The notes below the pieces were generated by a model. It worked only from the letters and a program-made list of their open reading frames with translations. It searched no databases and was not told the origin of the DNA. The position numbers were made by a program, and so were the translations under genes. Positions 29,398 to 37,858 of a stretch of DNA of 64,000 nucleotides are shown piece by piece (position 1 is the first letter of the stretch; every line of letters begins with the position of its first letter). Origin of the DNA: Modestobacter roseus (GTDB lineage: Bacteria > Actinomycetota > Actinomycetes > Mycobacteriales > Geodermatophilaceae); assembly GCF_007994135.1 (NCBI RefSeq), contig NZ_VLKF01000001.1, positions 744,001 through 808,000 of the forward strand. Reading direction: 5' to 3'.

Positions 29398-30630
29398 TCA
29401 GATCTGCAGCGCCAGCCAGAGTGCGGCCGTGGCGGCGGCGAGGGTCAGCGGCACCGTCACCAGCCCGACCGAGCTGAACCGGGCGGCCGCCGGCGCGTGC
29501 TCGCCCAGCACCCGCCGCCACAGCAGGTTCGCCAGAGAACCGGCGTAGGTCAGGTTCGGGCCGACGTTCAACCCGATCAGCACCGCCAGCACGGTGGGGG
29601 TGCCGGCGGCGGCCGCGACCGGCACCAGGGCCAGTGTCGCCGGCAGGTTGTTGACCAGGTTCGCCAGCAGTGCCGCGAGCCCCGCCGCGGCCAGCAGCGC
29701 CGACAGGCTCGCCCCGCCGGGCAGCAGCGCGGTGAGCAGCGAGCCGAGCCCGGCCCGCTGCAGCGCGGCCACGATCACGGCCAGGCCCAGCACGAACAGC
29801 GCGAACGGCAGGTTGGCCGCCACCAGGAGCTCCGCCGGGCGGGTCCGCCGGGTGGCCAGCTGCCGGACGGCGAGCACCAGGACGCCGGCCACCGCGGGGA
29901 GCACCGGCGGCAGGTCCGCCAGCGACGCCGCGACGAACCCGGCCACGGTCAGCCCGACGACGGCGAGCGCCAGCCGCGGCACCGCCGGGCCGTCCGGTGA
30001 CGGTGCGCCGGCCACGGCCCGCAGGTCCCGGCGGAACAGCCACCGCAGCAGGCCGTACTCGACCGCGACGGCCGCCAGCTGGGGGAGGGCCATGAGCCCG
30101 GTGAAGTGCACGAACGACAACCCGGTGGCCGCGACGGCGAGCAGGTTGGTCAGGTTGGAGACCGGCAGCAGCAGCGACGCCGAGTTGGCCAGGTGCCCCA
30201 CGACCATGCCGTGCGGCGCCACCGGTACCCGCATCCGTGCCGCGGTGGCCACGACGACCGGGGTCAGCAGCACCACGGTGGCGTCCAGGCTGAGCACGGC
30301 GGTGACCGCCGTGGCCAGCAGCGTGACCCGCCAGAGCAGGCCGCCGGCCGAGCGCCCGGCCCGTCGGGCGGTGACCGCGGCAGCCCAGCGGAAGAGCCCC
30401 TCCCGATCGGCGAGCGCGGCCAGCAGCAGCACCACCACCAGGAACCCTGCGGTGGGCGCCACCTCCCGGAGCCGGTCGACCGCGGCCGGGACCGGGAGCG
30501 CGCCGGCCACCACCAGCAGGGCACCGGGGACGGCGACCGCAGCCGGTGGCACCCGGCGGTGGTCGGCGGCCGCGGCCACCAACGTGCCGGTGAGGAACAC
30601 CCCGGCGGGCACGACGGCCCAGGCGGCCAC
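29398..30630 (-). CDS. ArsB/SLC13-type anion permease
   Basis: A 410-residue protein with about 10-12 hydrophobic segments and the family's repeated motifs (LSLDATVVLLTPVVVATA, GHLANSASLLLPVSNLTNLL, LANLVNNLPATLALVPVAA, IGLNVGPNLTYAGSLANLLW). This pattern fits the ion-transporter superfamily containing ArsB and NhaD/SLC13 carriers; arsenite, dicarboxylate or other anions are possible. No ars genes are near. The GTG at 30630 lies 5 bases after the stop of the TSUP gene, so the two are probably translationally coupled. Confidence 0.85.
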   Translation of the reverse strand: MAAWAVVPAGVFLTGTLVAAAADHRRVPPAAVAVPGALLVVAGALPVPAAVDRLREVAPTAGFLVVVLLLAALADREGLFRWAAAVTARRAGRSAGGLLWRVTLLATAVTAVLSLDATVVLLTPVVVATAARMRVPVAPHGMVVGHLANSASLLLPVSNLTNLLAVAATGLSFVHFTGLMALPQLAAVAVEYGLLRWLFRRDLRAVAGAPSPDGPAVPRLALAVVGLTVAGFVAASLADLPPVLPAVAGVLVLAVRQLATRRTRPAELLVAANLPFALFVLGLAVIVAALQRAGLGSLLTALLPGGASLSALLAAAGLAALLANLVNNLPATLALVPVAAAAGTPTVLAVLIGLNVGPNLTYAGSLANLLWRRVLGEHAPAAARFSSVGLVTVPLTLAAATAALWLALQI

Positions 30631-30635
30631 GGCGG

Positions 30636-31391
30636 TCAGCCGCGGAGGAACAGGTAGATCGAGACGGCCACGCCGAAGACGACGATGAGCACCCGCAGCG
30701 GGGTCGTCGGGATGCGGGTGGCGACCTTCGCCCCGAGGAACCCGCCGACCAGGCTGGCCGGCGCGCACACCGCGACGTAGGCCCAGGAGACCGGGCCGAA
30801 GAGCCCGAAGACGACGACGGTGACCGTGGCGGTGACCGTGGCGATCGCGCTCTTCATCGCGTTGGCGAGCTTCAGCCGGCCCAGGCCGAGCCCCAGCACC
30901 CCGACCAGGATCACGCCCAGCGCGCCGCCGAAGTAGCCGCCGTAGACGGTGGCCAGGAAGAGCGCGACGTAGAGCCACGCGGGGTCACCGGTGCGCCGGT
31001 CGGTCTCCCGCCGCTTGAGCCGGGTGGTCACCAGGGGCTGGGCGGCCAGCAGCAGGCTGGCCAGCAGCACGAGCACCGGGACGATCGTGTCGAAGGCCTC
31101 CGACGGCAGCGTCAGCAGCAGGATCGAGCCGACCGTGCCGCCGAGCACCGCGACGACGGCGAACGCGATCAGCCGGCGCCGCTGCCCGGCGTACTCGCGG
31201 CGGAAGCCCAGCACCCCGCCGATGTAGCCGGGCCACTGGGCGATCGAGTTGGTCACGTTGGCCGCGACCGTGCCCAGGCCCAGGGCGACCAGCACCGGGA
31301 AGAGGATCAGCGACCCGCCGCCGGCGATGGAGTTGATGCCACCGGCGAGGAGGGCGACCCCGGCGGCGATGAGCAGGTCGACGGCGGACAC
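30636..31391 (-). CDS. TSUP (TauE/SafE) family permease
   Basis: A 251-residue protein with about eight membrane helices. The N-terminal AGGINSIAGGGSLILFPVLV and the duplicated later GGYFGGALGVILVGVLGLGL are the TSUP signature. Such carriers move sulfite, sulfoacetate or other organosulfur/carboxylate anions (known). The GTG at 31391 lacks a strong ribosome site, and the divergent DoxX-like gene begins 25 bases away. It forms a two-gene unit with the ArsB-like permease. Two different anion carriers in one unit is uncommon, and the substrate is not evident. Confidence 0.88.
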   Translation of the reverse strand: MSAVDLLIAAGVALLAGGINSIAGGGSLILFPVLVALGLGTVAANVTNSIAQWPGYIGGVLGFRREYAGQRRRLIAFAVVAVLGGTVGSILLLTLPSEAFDTIVPVLVLLASLLLAAQPLVTTRLKRRETDRRTGDPAWLYVALFLATVYGGYFGGALGVILVGVLGLGLGRLKLANAMKSAIATVTATVTVVVFGLFGPVSWAYVAVCAPASLVGGFLGAKVATRIPTTPLRVLIVVFGVAVSIYLFLRG

Positions 31392-31415
31392 GACCGGCGA
31401 GCCTACTGTCGCCCC

Positions 31416-31775
31416 ATGCGGGAGCAGACACGCGCGCTGGTGATGGCGGCCGGGATGACCGGCACCGGGGTGTTCCACCTGGTACGGCCACAGGTCTACG
31501 ACTGGATGATCCCGCCCGAGCTGGGCCCGGCGCGGCCGTGGGTGATCGGCAGCGGCGTGGTCGAGCTGGCCACCGCGGCGCTGCTGGCGCTGCCGGCCAC
31601 GCGCCGCGCCGGGGGGTGGGCTGCGGTCGGGCTGCTCGTCGGCGTGCTGCCGGCGCACGCCCAGACGCTGCGGGCCACTCGTCGGCACCCGGCGAAGCTG
31701 GCGGTCGCCGCCGCGCGGATCCCCTTCCAGGTGCCGATGGTCCAGGCCGCGCTGCGGGTGGCCCGCGGCCGCTGA
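31416..31775 (+). CDS. DoxX-like small membrane protein
   Basis: A 119-residue protein with three to four hydrophobic segments (MAAGMTGTGVFHLVRP, GSGVVELATAALLALPAT, GWAAVGLLVGVLPAHAQTL). The GVFHLVRP and VVELATAALL patterns are those of DoxX-like proteins. A role in redox or membrane stress is known for some relatives; here it is not proven. The start is ATG at 31416. It is 28 bases before the PIG-L deacetylase gene and may be co-transcribed with it. Confidence 0.72.
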   Translation: MREQTRALVMAAGMTGTGVFHLVRPQVYDWMIPPELGPARPWVIGSGVVELATAALLALPATRRAGGWAAVGLLVGVLPAHAQTLRATRRHPAKLAVAAARIPFQVPMVQAALRVARGR

Positions 31776-31803
31776 CCGGACCGGCCGGAGCACACTCGGC
31801 GCC

Positions 31804-32523
31804 ATGGCCGTTCCGTTCCCCGACGACTGGCAGCGCGCCCTCGTCGTCGCCGCCCACCCCGACGACATCGAGTACGGCCCCGCCGCGGCCGTCGCGGTCT
31901 GGACCGCCGCGGGCAAGGAGGTCCGCTACCTGCTGGCCACCCGGGGTGAGGCCGGCATCGCCGGGCTCGCGCCCGCGGAGGCCGGGCCGCTGCGCGAGGA
32001 GGAGGAGCGCCGGTCCGCGGCGGTCGTCGGCGTCCCGGTGGTGGAGTTCCTCGACCACGCCGACGGCGTGCTCGTGGCCGACCTGGGGCTGCGGCGGGAC
32101 CTCGCCGCCGCGATCCGCCGGCACCGGCCGGACCTGGTGGTGACCATGCACGGCGGGGACACCTGGACCTCGCCGGAGGTGACGCCCGGCGCGCTGAACT
32201 CCGCCGACCACCGGGCGCTCACCCGCTCGGTCCTCGACGCGGTCGCCGACGCCGGCAACGAGTGGATCTTCCCCGACGTCACCGAGACCCCGTGGTCGGG
32301 CGTGCAGTACGTCGCGGTGCACGCGGTCGGGTACCCGCCGCCGCACGTCGTCGACGTCACCGCCGGGGTCGAGCCCGCCGTCGCCTCGCTCACCGAGCAC
32401 CGCCGGTACCTGGAGGCGCTGTCGGACGACCCGGTCGAGGAGCAGGCCCGCCGCCAGGTCGACATGTCCACGCTCACCGAGGACGGCGACCGGCAGGTGG
32501 GCTTCCGGCTCTACTGGGGCTGA
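31804..32523 (+). CDS. PIG-L (LmbE-like) deacetylase
   Basis: A 239-residue zinc deacetylase. The family motif AHPDDIEYG (about residues 17-25) supplies His and Asp, and SADHRALTRSV (about 138-148) supplies the third metal histidine. Relatives remove N-acetyl groups from glucosamine conjugates, for example MshB and Mca in mycothiol metabolism. This one lacks clear features to tell MshB from Mca or an unrelated deacetylase. The start is ATG at 31804. The stop lies 22 bases before the RNase P RNA gene. Confidence 0.9.
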   Translation: MAVPFPDDWQRALVVAAHPDDIEYGPAAAVAVWTAAGKEVRYLLATRGEAGIAGLAPAEAGPLREEEERRSAAVVGVPVVEFLDHADGVLVADLGLRRDLAAAIRRHRPDLVVTMHGGDTWTSPEVTPGALNSADHRALTRSVLDAVADAGNEWIFPDVTETPWSGVQYVAVHAVGYPPPHVVDVTAGVEPAVASLTEHRRYLEALSDDPVEEQARRQVDMSTLTEDGDRQVGFRLYWG

Positions 32524-32544
32524 GCAGCGGGTAGGGTGCCGGCA

Positions 32545-32954
32545 CGACGGACGAGTCGGCTGGGCGGTCGCGTCGGTGGGGGAGACCCTGCCGCCGAGGA
32601 ACGTCCGGGCTCCACAGGGCAGGGTGGTCGTTAACAGCGACCCGGGGTGACCCGCGGGACAGTGCCACAGAGAACAGACCGCCAGTGCTCGCACTGGTAA
32701 GGGTGAAACGGCGGTGTAAGAGACCACCGCACACCGGGTGACCGGTGTGGCTCGGTAAACCCCACCCGGAGCAAGGTCGAAAGGGACGGCGGTCCGCCGC
32801 CGTCCTGCGCAGGCGATCGAGGGCTGCCCGCCCGAGCCTGCGGGTGGACCGCTCGAGCCTGCCGGCAACGGCAGGCCCAGATGGATGGCCGCCCAACGGG
32901 GTGCCGCGAGGCCCCCGGGGACAGAACCCGGCGTACAGGCCGACTCGTCCGTCG
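32545..32954 (+). ncRNA. rnpB: RNase P RNA (class A)
   Basis: The 5' end (CGACGGACGAGTCGGC, 32545-32560) pairs with the 3' end (GCCGACTCGTCCGTCG, to 32954), forming P1. Conserved blocks are present: GAGGAACGTCCGGGCTCC near 32596, CAGGGTGGTCGTTAAC, GGGTGAAACGGCGGTGTAAG near 32701, and ACAGAACCCGGCGTACAGGC near 32921. This RNA is the catalytic part of RNase P, which trims the 5' ends of tRNA precursors. A -10-like TAGGGT at 32532-32537 fits a start at 32544-32545. The gene ends in a run of 14 C residues. Confidence 0.96.
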
Positions 32955-33029
32955 CCCCCCCCCCCCCCGGCCGGGAGGGCTCAGCCCCCGGCCGGGAGGG
33001 CTCAGTCCCCGCCGGGTGGGTTCAGTCCC
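32955..33029. repeat. C14 run and 21-bp tandem repeat at the rnpB 3' end
   Basis: Fourteen consecutive C residues (32955-32968) are followed by units at 32969-32989, 32990-33010 and 33011-33029, each GGCCGGGAGGGCTCAG-like plus CCCC. Unit 3 is diverged and holds the stop codon of the small minus-strand gene. On the minus strand each unit contains CTGAGCCC/ACTGAACCC. Confidence 0.9.
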
Positions 33030-33225
33030 GCTGGGGGGAGACGTCGGCGACGATCGCCCGGAAGGTGGTCGTGTCGACCTCCTCGTCCACCGTCACCCGC
33101 ACGATGTCGGTGACCTGCTGGTGGGTGGCCGGGCCGCAGGCGCTGACCCGGGCGGCGGCGATCAGCCGGAGCTGGTGCAGGCGGGCGGTCGAGGAGGTGG
33201 CCGGGGAAGGGCGGTTCTCGCGCAT
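33022..33225 (-). CDS. Small hypothetical protein
   Basis: A 67-residue protein (RLHQLRLIAAARVSACGPAT, then THQQVTDIVRVTVDEEVD) that I do not recognise. The reading frame is open from the ATG at 33225 to a TGA that lies inside the third tandem-repeat unit. It has no signal peptide or membrane segment, and codon use looks coding (GC-rich third positions). No good ribosome site is visible. It lies between rnpB and a GGDEF-EAL gene on the same strand as the latter, 98 bases downstream. It may be an orphan gene or a spurious frame. Confidence 0.45.
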   Translation of the reverse strand: MRENRPSPATSSTARLHQLRLIAAARVSACGPATHQQVTDIVRVTVDEEVDTTTFRAIVADVSPQRD

Positions 33226-33323
33226 GGACGGACGGTAGGGCGATCGTCCACCGCAACTGCGCGCGTCGGGCGTCGTGTCGGGCGCGACCGACCCCGGGCG
33301 CCCCACCGGGCGCAGCCGTCCCG

Positions 33324-35579
33324 TCAGCTGTGCGCGCGGACCAGGGCGCCGCGCACGCGCAACCACTCCTCCAGCTCGTCGGCGGGCAGCGCCGGGGAGT
33401 GCAGGTACCCCTGGCTCTCGTCGCACTGCAGCACGCGCAGGTGGCCCAGCGTGGCCAGGTCCTCGACCCCCTCGGCGACCACCCGCAGGCCCAGCCGGTG
33501 TGCGAGGTCGACGGTGCCGGCGACGATCGAGGCGACCCGGGGGTCGGTGAGCAGCTCGGCGGTGAAGGTCCGGTCCAGCTTGAGCTCTCCGACCGGTAGC
33601 TGGCGGAGGTAGGTCAGCGACGCCCAGCCGGTGCCGAAGTCGTCGATGCTGACGGTGGCGCCCAGGTCGGCGAGCGCCCGCACCACCGCGAGGCTGCGCT
33701 CGGCGTCGCTCATCAGCACCGTCTCGGTCACCTCGAGCACCAGTGCCGCGGGTGGGACGTCGTGCGCCCGCAGCAGGGCGGCCACCCGGTCGGGCAGCGC
33801 GGTGTCCAGCAGGTTGCTCGCCGACAGGTTCACCGACACGCGCAGCTCGCGCCCGGCCCGGTGCCAGGCAGCGGCCTGCGCGACGGCCTGCCGGAGCACC
33901 TCGTCGGTGACCGCGCCCATCAGGCCGTGCACCTCGGCCAGCGGCAGGAACTCGGCCGGTCCGAGGAGGCCGCGCTGCGGGTGCTGCCACCGCAGCAGTG
34001 ACTCCACGCCCACCGCGCGGCCGGTGGTGACGTCGACCTGCGGCTGGTGGTGCAGCACCAGCTCGCCCCGGCTCAGCGCCGTGCGCAGCTCCTCGACGAG
34101 GGCGAGGTGCCCGCTGCTGTCCGCGTGCCGGTCCCGGTCGTGGACGACGAAGCCGTCGCCGGTGTGCTTGGCGTCGTACATCGCGGCGTCGGCCTGCCGC
34201 AGCAGCGCCGACCGCGCGGTGCGGGGGCTGCCGGCGGCGCCGGGGGAGCACCAGGTGACGCCCACGCTCGCGTTGACGTGCACCGCCATGCCCCCGACCG
34301 GGAACGGTGCGGCGAGCGTCGCGCGCAGCAGGCGTCCGAGCGCCGCCGCGCGGTCGGCCGTCGCCGGGCCACCGGTCGTGGTGACCACGGCGAACTCGTC
34401 CCCGCCCAGCCGGCCGACGAGCTCCGCCGAGGCCACCGCCGCGCGCAGCCGGAGGCCGACCTGCCGCAGCAGGTCGTCGCCGGCGGAGTGCCCGAGGCCG
34501 TCGTTGACCTCCTTGAACTTGTCCAGGTCGAGCAGGGCGAACAGCACCGGCCGATCGGCGGCCGCGAGCTCGTCCAGGCGCCGGAGCACGGCCCGGCGGT
34601 TGGCCAGCCCGGTGAGCTCGTCGGTCAGCGCCTCGTGCTGGCTGACCGTGAGCTGGGCCAGGTCGCGCACGTTCAGCAGCAGCCGGACACCGGCGCCGGC
34701 CGCGGCGACTCCCGCGGCCCAGGCGGCGGCCGGCGTCGGCCACCCCACGGCGGCGATGACGAGCACGACGGTGGAGACGCTGAGCACCACGAAGGCGCCG
34801 ATGGTCGTGGTCGCCGGGTCGGTGCGGGTCCGGGGGATCGACGCGGGGCGCATCAACGCGGCCACCGCGGTGCAGGCGACGCCGACCGCGGCCACCGCCC
34901 ACCCCTCGGGGTGCCCGGTGGCGACGGCGCTGCCGGCCACGAGCTCGGCGGTCACCGCCGCCAGCAGCCACCGGGACCGGGGGTCGCGGTGCATGCCGGA
35001 GATGAAGGGGACCGTCGTCGCCGTGCCCACCAGCACCAGGCCCGCGGCGACCAGCACGAGCACCGGCTGCAGCTGCCACCAGGGCTCGGTGCTCAGGACG
35101 CTGCTGACCCGGCCGAGGACGGTGTCGGTGACGGCGACGGCGGCGAGCACGGCGGCGACGCCCAGCAGGGTGTCGCTGGGGTCGGCGACGTTGCTGGCGT
35201 CCCGGTTCCACAGCACCATGCCGCCGTAGACCAGCGGGAACGCGGCCACGTGCGCCAGCACCAGCGGGAGCGCCGCGGTGGTGGCCCCGGCCCCCGCCGT
35301 CGCGAGCACCGCCGCGACCGGCGCAGCGCCGGCCACCAGCATGTGGCCCAGGGCCAGCCGCAGCCAGAGGGACCGCTCGTCCGGGCCCCGGCGGGAGCGG
35401 CGCAGCAGCAGCACGGCGAGGGTGAGCTGCACCACCGCGGCGACGCCGAGCAGGAGGGCCGGGTGGGTCGCGCCGAGCGACAGGGCGACGACGACCTGCA
35501 CGGCGCACAGCAGCGCCAGAAGCGCGCCCGACCGTCGGCCGGCCGCGTCCACGAGCGGCACGCGGTGGCGGTCGGGCAT
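33324..35579 (-). CDS. Multi-spanning GGDEF-EAL protein
   Basis: A 751-residue c-di-GMP enzyme. The first ~300 residues hold about eight membrane helices (ALLALLCAVQVVVALSLG, LLGVAAVLAAVAVT, VLVLVAAGLVLVG and others), a sensory membrane module with no recognised ligand. The GGDEF domain has RLGGDEFAVV (about 390) and LLDLDKFKEVNDGLGHSAGD. The EAL domain reads GVESLLRWQHP, so the central residue is Ser but the catalytic Glu is kept, with VTETVLMSD, IDDFGTGWAS and VAEGVED. Both activities remain possible. The ATG at 35579 was chosen as the start of the membrane module. It is one of three GGDEF genes in the window. Confidence 0.9.
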   Translation of the reverse strand: MPDRHRVPLVDAAGRRSGALLALLCAVQVVVALSLGATHPALLLGVAAVVQLTLAVLLLRRSRRGPDERSLWLRLALGHMLVAGAAPVAAVLATAGAGATTAALPLVLAHVAAFPLVYGGMVLWNRDASNVADPSDTLLGVAAVLAAVAVTDTVLGRVSSVLSTEPWWQLQPVLVLVAAGLVLVGTATTVPFISGMHRDPRSRWLLAAVTAELVAGSAVATGHPEGWAVAAVGVACTAVAALMRPASIPRTRTDPATTTIGAFVVLSVSTVVLVIAAVGWPTPAAAWAAGVAAAGAGVRLLLNVRDLAQLTVSQHEALTDELTGLANRRAVLRRLDELAAADRPVLFALLDLDKFKEVNDGLGHSAGDDLLRQVGLRLRAAVASAELVGRLGGDEFAVVTTTGGPATADRAAALGRLLRATLAAPFPVGGMAVHVNASVGVTWCSPGAAGSPRTARSALLRQADAAMYDAKHTGDGFVVHDRDRHADSSGHLALVEELRTALSRGELVLHHQPQVDVTTGRAVGVESLLRWQHPQRGLLGPAEFLPLAEVHGLMGAVTDEVLRQAVAQAAAWHRAGRELRVSVNLSASNLLDTALPDRVAALLRAHDVPPAALVLEVTETVLMSDAERSLAVVRALADLGATVSIDDFGTGWASLTYLRQLPVGELKLDRTFTAELLTDPRVASIVAGTVDLAHRLGLRVVAEGVEDLATLGHLRVLQCDESQGYLHSPALPADELEEWLRVRGALVRAHS

Positions 35580-35656
35580 GCCTGGGACATCGGCCGATCG
35601 GTCACCCGGTTGAGTGGGCGGGCCCGCCGGCTCACTCCTTCGGGCCCCCGGCGACC

Positions 35657-36762
35657 TCAGTCGCCCGCGGTGACCTCCAGCGTCTCGACCATCCGGTCCA
35701 GCACCTCGACGTTGCGGGCGTAGTCGAACTGCGGGAGCTCCACGGTGTCGACCACCAGCGTGCGCGGCCCGTCCTCCCCGTCGGGCAGGCCGACGACGTA
35801 GCCGGTCCAGCGGGTGCCCGCCGGCCACAGGCCGCGGCCCCGGCTCTCGCGCTCCACGCGCACCGCGGGCCGGCCGTCGACGGTGGTCTCGCTGCGCTGC
35901 AGGTCCCGTTGCGGGTCGGGCGCGGCGACCTGGTCCACGGCCGCCGGCTCGACCGATGCGGTGACCGCACCCACGCGGGCGTCCGTTCCCGCCGGCACCG
36001 TGAACGGGTCGGGTGCGAAGCGGGTGCACGGCGGCGCGATGTCCCCGTCGTTCACCGCCCAGCCCTCGGGGTAGCTGACCGCGAACCCGGCCGGGCTCTC
36101 GCACCGCTGGCCCAGCGGGACGACGCCGGACCGCTGCTCGGCGACGAGGTCCACGACGATCCGCTGCGGGTCGCTCAGGAGGCCGACCGCGAACGGCCGC
36201 CGCTCGTCGAGGCCGGCGAAGAAGGTGGCCCACCCGTCCAGCACGGTGTCGCGGACCAGGGCGTCCAGGACGCCGGTGCCCGGGACCCGCAGCCGCGCCG
36301 GCCCGTTCCACGGCTGCACCCCAGCCGGTGCGTCACCGGGCAGCGCGATGGTGGTGAGGGTGATGCCGAGGGTCGCCTCGCCGGGCACCTCGACCGGCTG
36401 TCCCGACCCCTGCGACAGAGGGCTGTCGGTGTAGCCGACCTCCCAGCCGGCCAGCCCACCCCCGGCGAGTTCGAACACGATCCGGTCGAAGGCCTCGTGG
36501 GTGCCCAGCCGCACGTCGACCAGGGTCACCGGGGCGCCGGTCCCCGCGGCAGCGGAGTCGTTCGTGTCCGGTACCCCGATCGGCTCCAGCTCTCGGTCGG
36601 CCGGGTCCTCGCCGGGGAGGGGGCGCCCACCCCGGCGGTGGCGGTCGCGCCGGTGGTCCCGGTGGCGCCGGTCGTGGGCGCGGCCTGTGGCTCCGGGACG
36701 GCGGCCGAGCCGCAGCCGGCCAGGAGGAGGGCCGCACAGGCGCCGGCGAGGGCGTGACGCAT
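35657..36762 (-). pseudogene. Frameshifted lipoprotein with AMIN-like domain
   Basis: The ATG at 36762 (GGGAGG ~10 bases upstream) begins a typical lipoprotein signal: MRHALAGACAALLLAGCGS with lipobox LAGC. That frame then runs into unrelated sequence. From about 36630 onward the coherent protein continues in another frame (PGEDPADRELEPIGVPDTND, then VTLVDVRLGTHEAFDRIVFE, an AMIN-like start) to the stop at 35657. One missing base in the G/C runs at about 36613-36636 explains the break. It is either a recent frameshift or a sequencing error. If repaired, the product is a secreted lipid-anchored protein of about 368 residues. The gene is placed next to the GGDEF-EAL gene. Confidence 0.75.
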
Positions 36763-36909
36763 GGGGATCGGTGCCTCCCGTGCTCGGGTCCGGGTCACCG
36801 GGGGAGTTGCCGCTCCCGGAGGCGCGGAACGTCCGGGAGGTCATCTCCACGAGAGCGTCATGTGGGCCGGGTGCGCCCGCCCGGGCACCGGGTCGGCCAC
36901 CATGGGGGC

Positions 36910-37320
36910 ATGAGCGGCTGGTGGACGGCGCTGGGCACCGCTCTGGCGGTGGTGCTGCTGAGCTGGGGCGTGCTGGTGCTGCTCGCCCGGCGGCTCCCGC
37001 CGGGCACCGCCCGCGAGCTGGCCCGCTTCCTGCCCGCCTGCGTCACCACCGTCCGCGTGCTGCGGCGGCACCCGGCGGTGCCCGGCCGGGCGAAGGTCGC
37101 GCTGGTCGTCGCCGGGCTGTGGGTGCTCTCGCCGATCGACCTGATCCCGGAGTTCCTGCCGGTGATCGGCCCGCTGGACGACGTCGTCGTGGTGGCGCTG
37201 GCGTTGCGCTACGCCGCCCGCCGGGTCCCCCGCGACGTCCTGCTGGGCGCCTGGCCGGGGGACCGGCGGATCATCGAGCGGCTGCTCGGCCCGGTGGGCC
37301 GGCTGACCCACCCGCCGTGA
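36910..37320 (+). CDS. DUF1232 (YkvA-like) membrane protein
   Basis: A 136-residue protein with an N-terminal membrane helix (ALGTALAVVLLSWGVLVLLA) and a second hydrophobic pair around residues 65-100. The core WVLSPIDLIPEFLPVIGPLDDVVVV carries the DUF1232 signature SPIDLIPE-x-LPVIGPLDD. The function of the family is unknown. The start is ATG at 36910. It is convergent with the next gene, 15 bases apart, and divergent from the frameshifted lipoprotein. Confidence 0.88.
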   Translation: MSGWWTALGTALAVVLLSWGVLVLLARRLPPGTARELARFLPACVTTVRVLRRHPAVPGRAKVALVVAGLWVLSPIDLIPEFLPVIGPLDDVVVVALALRYAARRVPRDVLLGAWPGDRRIIERLLGPVGRLTHPP

Positions 37321-37335
37321 CCCACCCGCCGCGAG

Positions 37336-37680
37336 TCAGCCCGTCGAGCGGGGCTGTGCGGGGTTGGTCGGGTCGCCCTGCGACGGCGGGTTGACCACCG
37401 GGCCGGTCGTCGCCTCGGACACCGGCGAGCCGCCGGCCGGGGCTGGGGCGTGCTCGGGCTGCGTGCCCTCGGGGTCGCCCCCGGAGGGCTGGGCGCCCGA
37501 CCTCAGCTCCGCGAGCCGGTGGTCCATGGCCTGCACCACCTGCACCCGGTTGGCGTGCGCCCGCTCGTAGCCCAGCACGGTCTCCAGCTGCTCGGCGTCC
37601 AGCGTGCGGATGCGCGAGGTCAGGCTGCCCACGGGCAGGTGGTCGTAGTCGGGGACGGGGAGGGCGTCTCGATCGGTCAT
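37336..37680 (-). CDS. DUF8129-like conserved actinobacterial protein
   Basis: A 114-residue protein. The N-terminal half is conserved in my recollection of actinobacterial homologues: LPVPDYDHLPVGSLTSRIRT, then LDAEQLETVLGYERAHANRV, then MDHRLAELRSGAQPSGG. The C-terminal ~50 residues are Pro/Gly/Glu-rich and likely disordered. The ATG at 37680 has AAGGAG at good spacing. It is driven by a GGTGT-N17-GGGTAG promoter shared with the divergent hibernation-factor gene. The function is unknown; a stress role is inferred from the promoter only. Confidence 0.75.
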   Translation of the reverse strand: MTDRDALPVPDYDHLPVGSLTSRIRTLDAEQLETVLGYERAHANRVQVVQAMDHRLAELRSGAQPSGGDPEGTQPEHAPAPAGGSPVSEATTGPVVNPPSQGDPTNPAQPRSTG

Positions 37681-37721
37681 GCCGGCTCCTTCGTACGTCG
37701 CGGCAACGGGTCCGGGTCCGC

Positions 37722-37749
37722 CTACCCGCGCCGCCGGGACTGACACACC
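37722..37749 (-). promoter_or_regulatory. Stress-sigma-like promoter for the DUF8129-like gene
   Basis: On the minus strand: -35 GGTGT (37749-37745), 17-base spacer, -10 GGGTAG (37727-37722). This fits the SigB/SigF-type consensus G(G)NNT-N14-17-GGGTA known from actinobacteria. It lies about 42 bases before the ATG. Its -35 lies next to that of the plus-strand promoter within the palindrome ACACCGGGTGT. Confidence 0.65.
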
Positions 37750-37750
37750 G

Positions 37751-37776
37751 GGTGTGAGCACCGGGGGCGTGGGTAG
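37751..37776 (+). promoter_or_regulatory. Stress-sigma-like promoter for the Balon-like gene
   Basis: Plus strand: -35 GGTGT (37751-37755), 15-base spacer, -10 GGGTAG (37771-37776). It gives an expected transcript start near 37783 and a leader of about 76 bases. It forms a back-to-back pair with the minus-strand promoter at 37722-37749. Confidence 0.65.
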
Positions 37777-37858
37777 GCCGCGACGACGCACATCGCGACG
37801 CTGCACACCGCGGTCCCACCGGGCCGCGAGACGAACGACCGAAGGAGCTGCACACCCG

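Noticed and set aside
37450-37743. Plus-strand frame opposite the DUF8129-like gene
   Set aside because: No ribosome site or family match; the minus-strand frame has both AAGGAG and conserved sequence.
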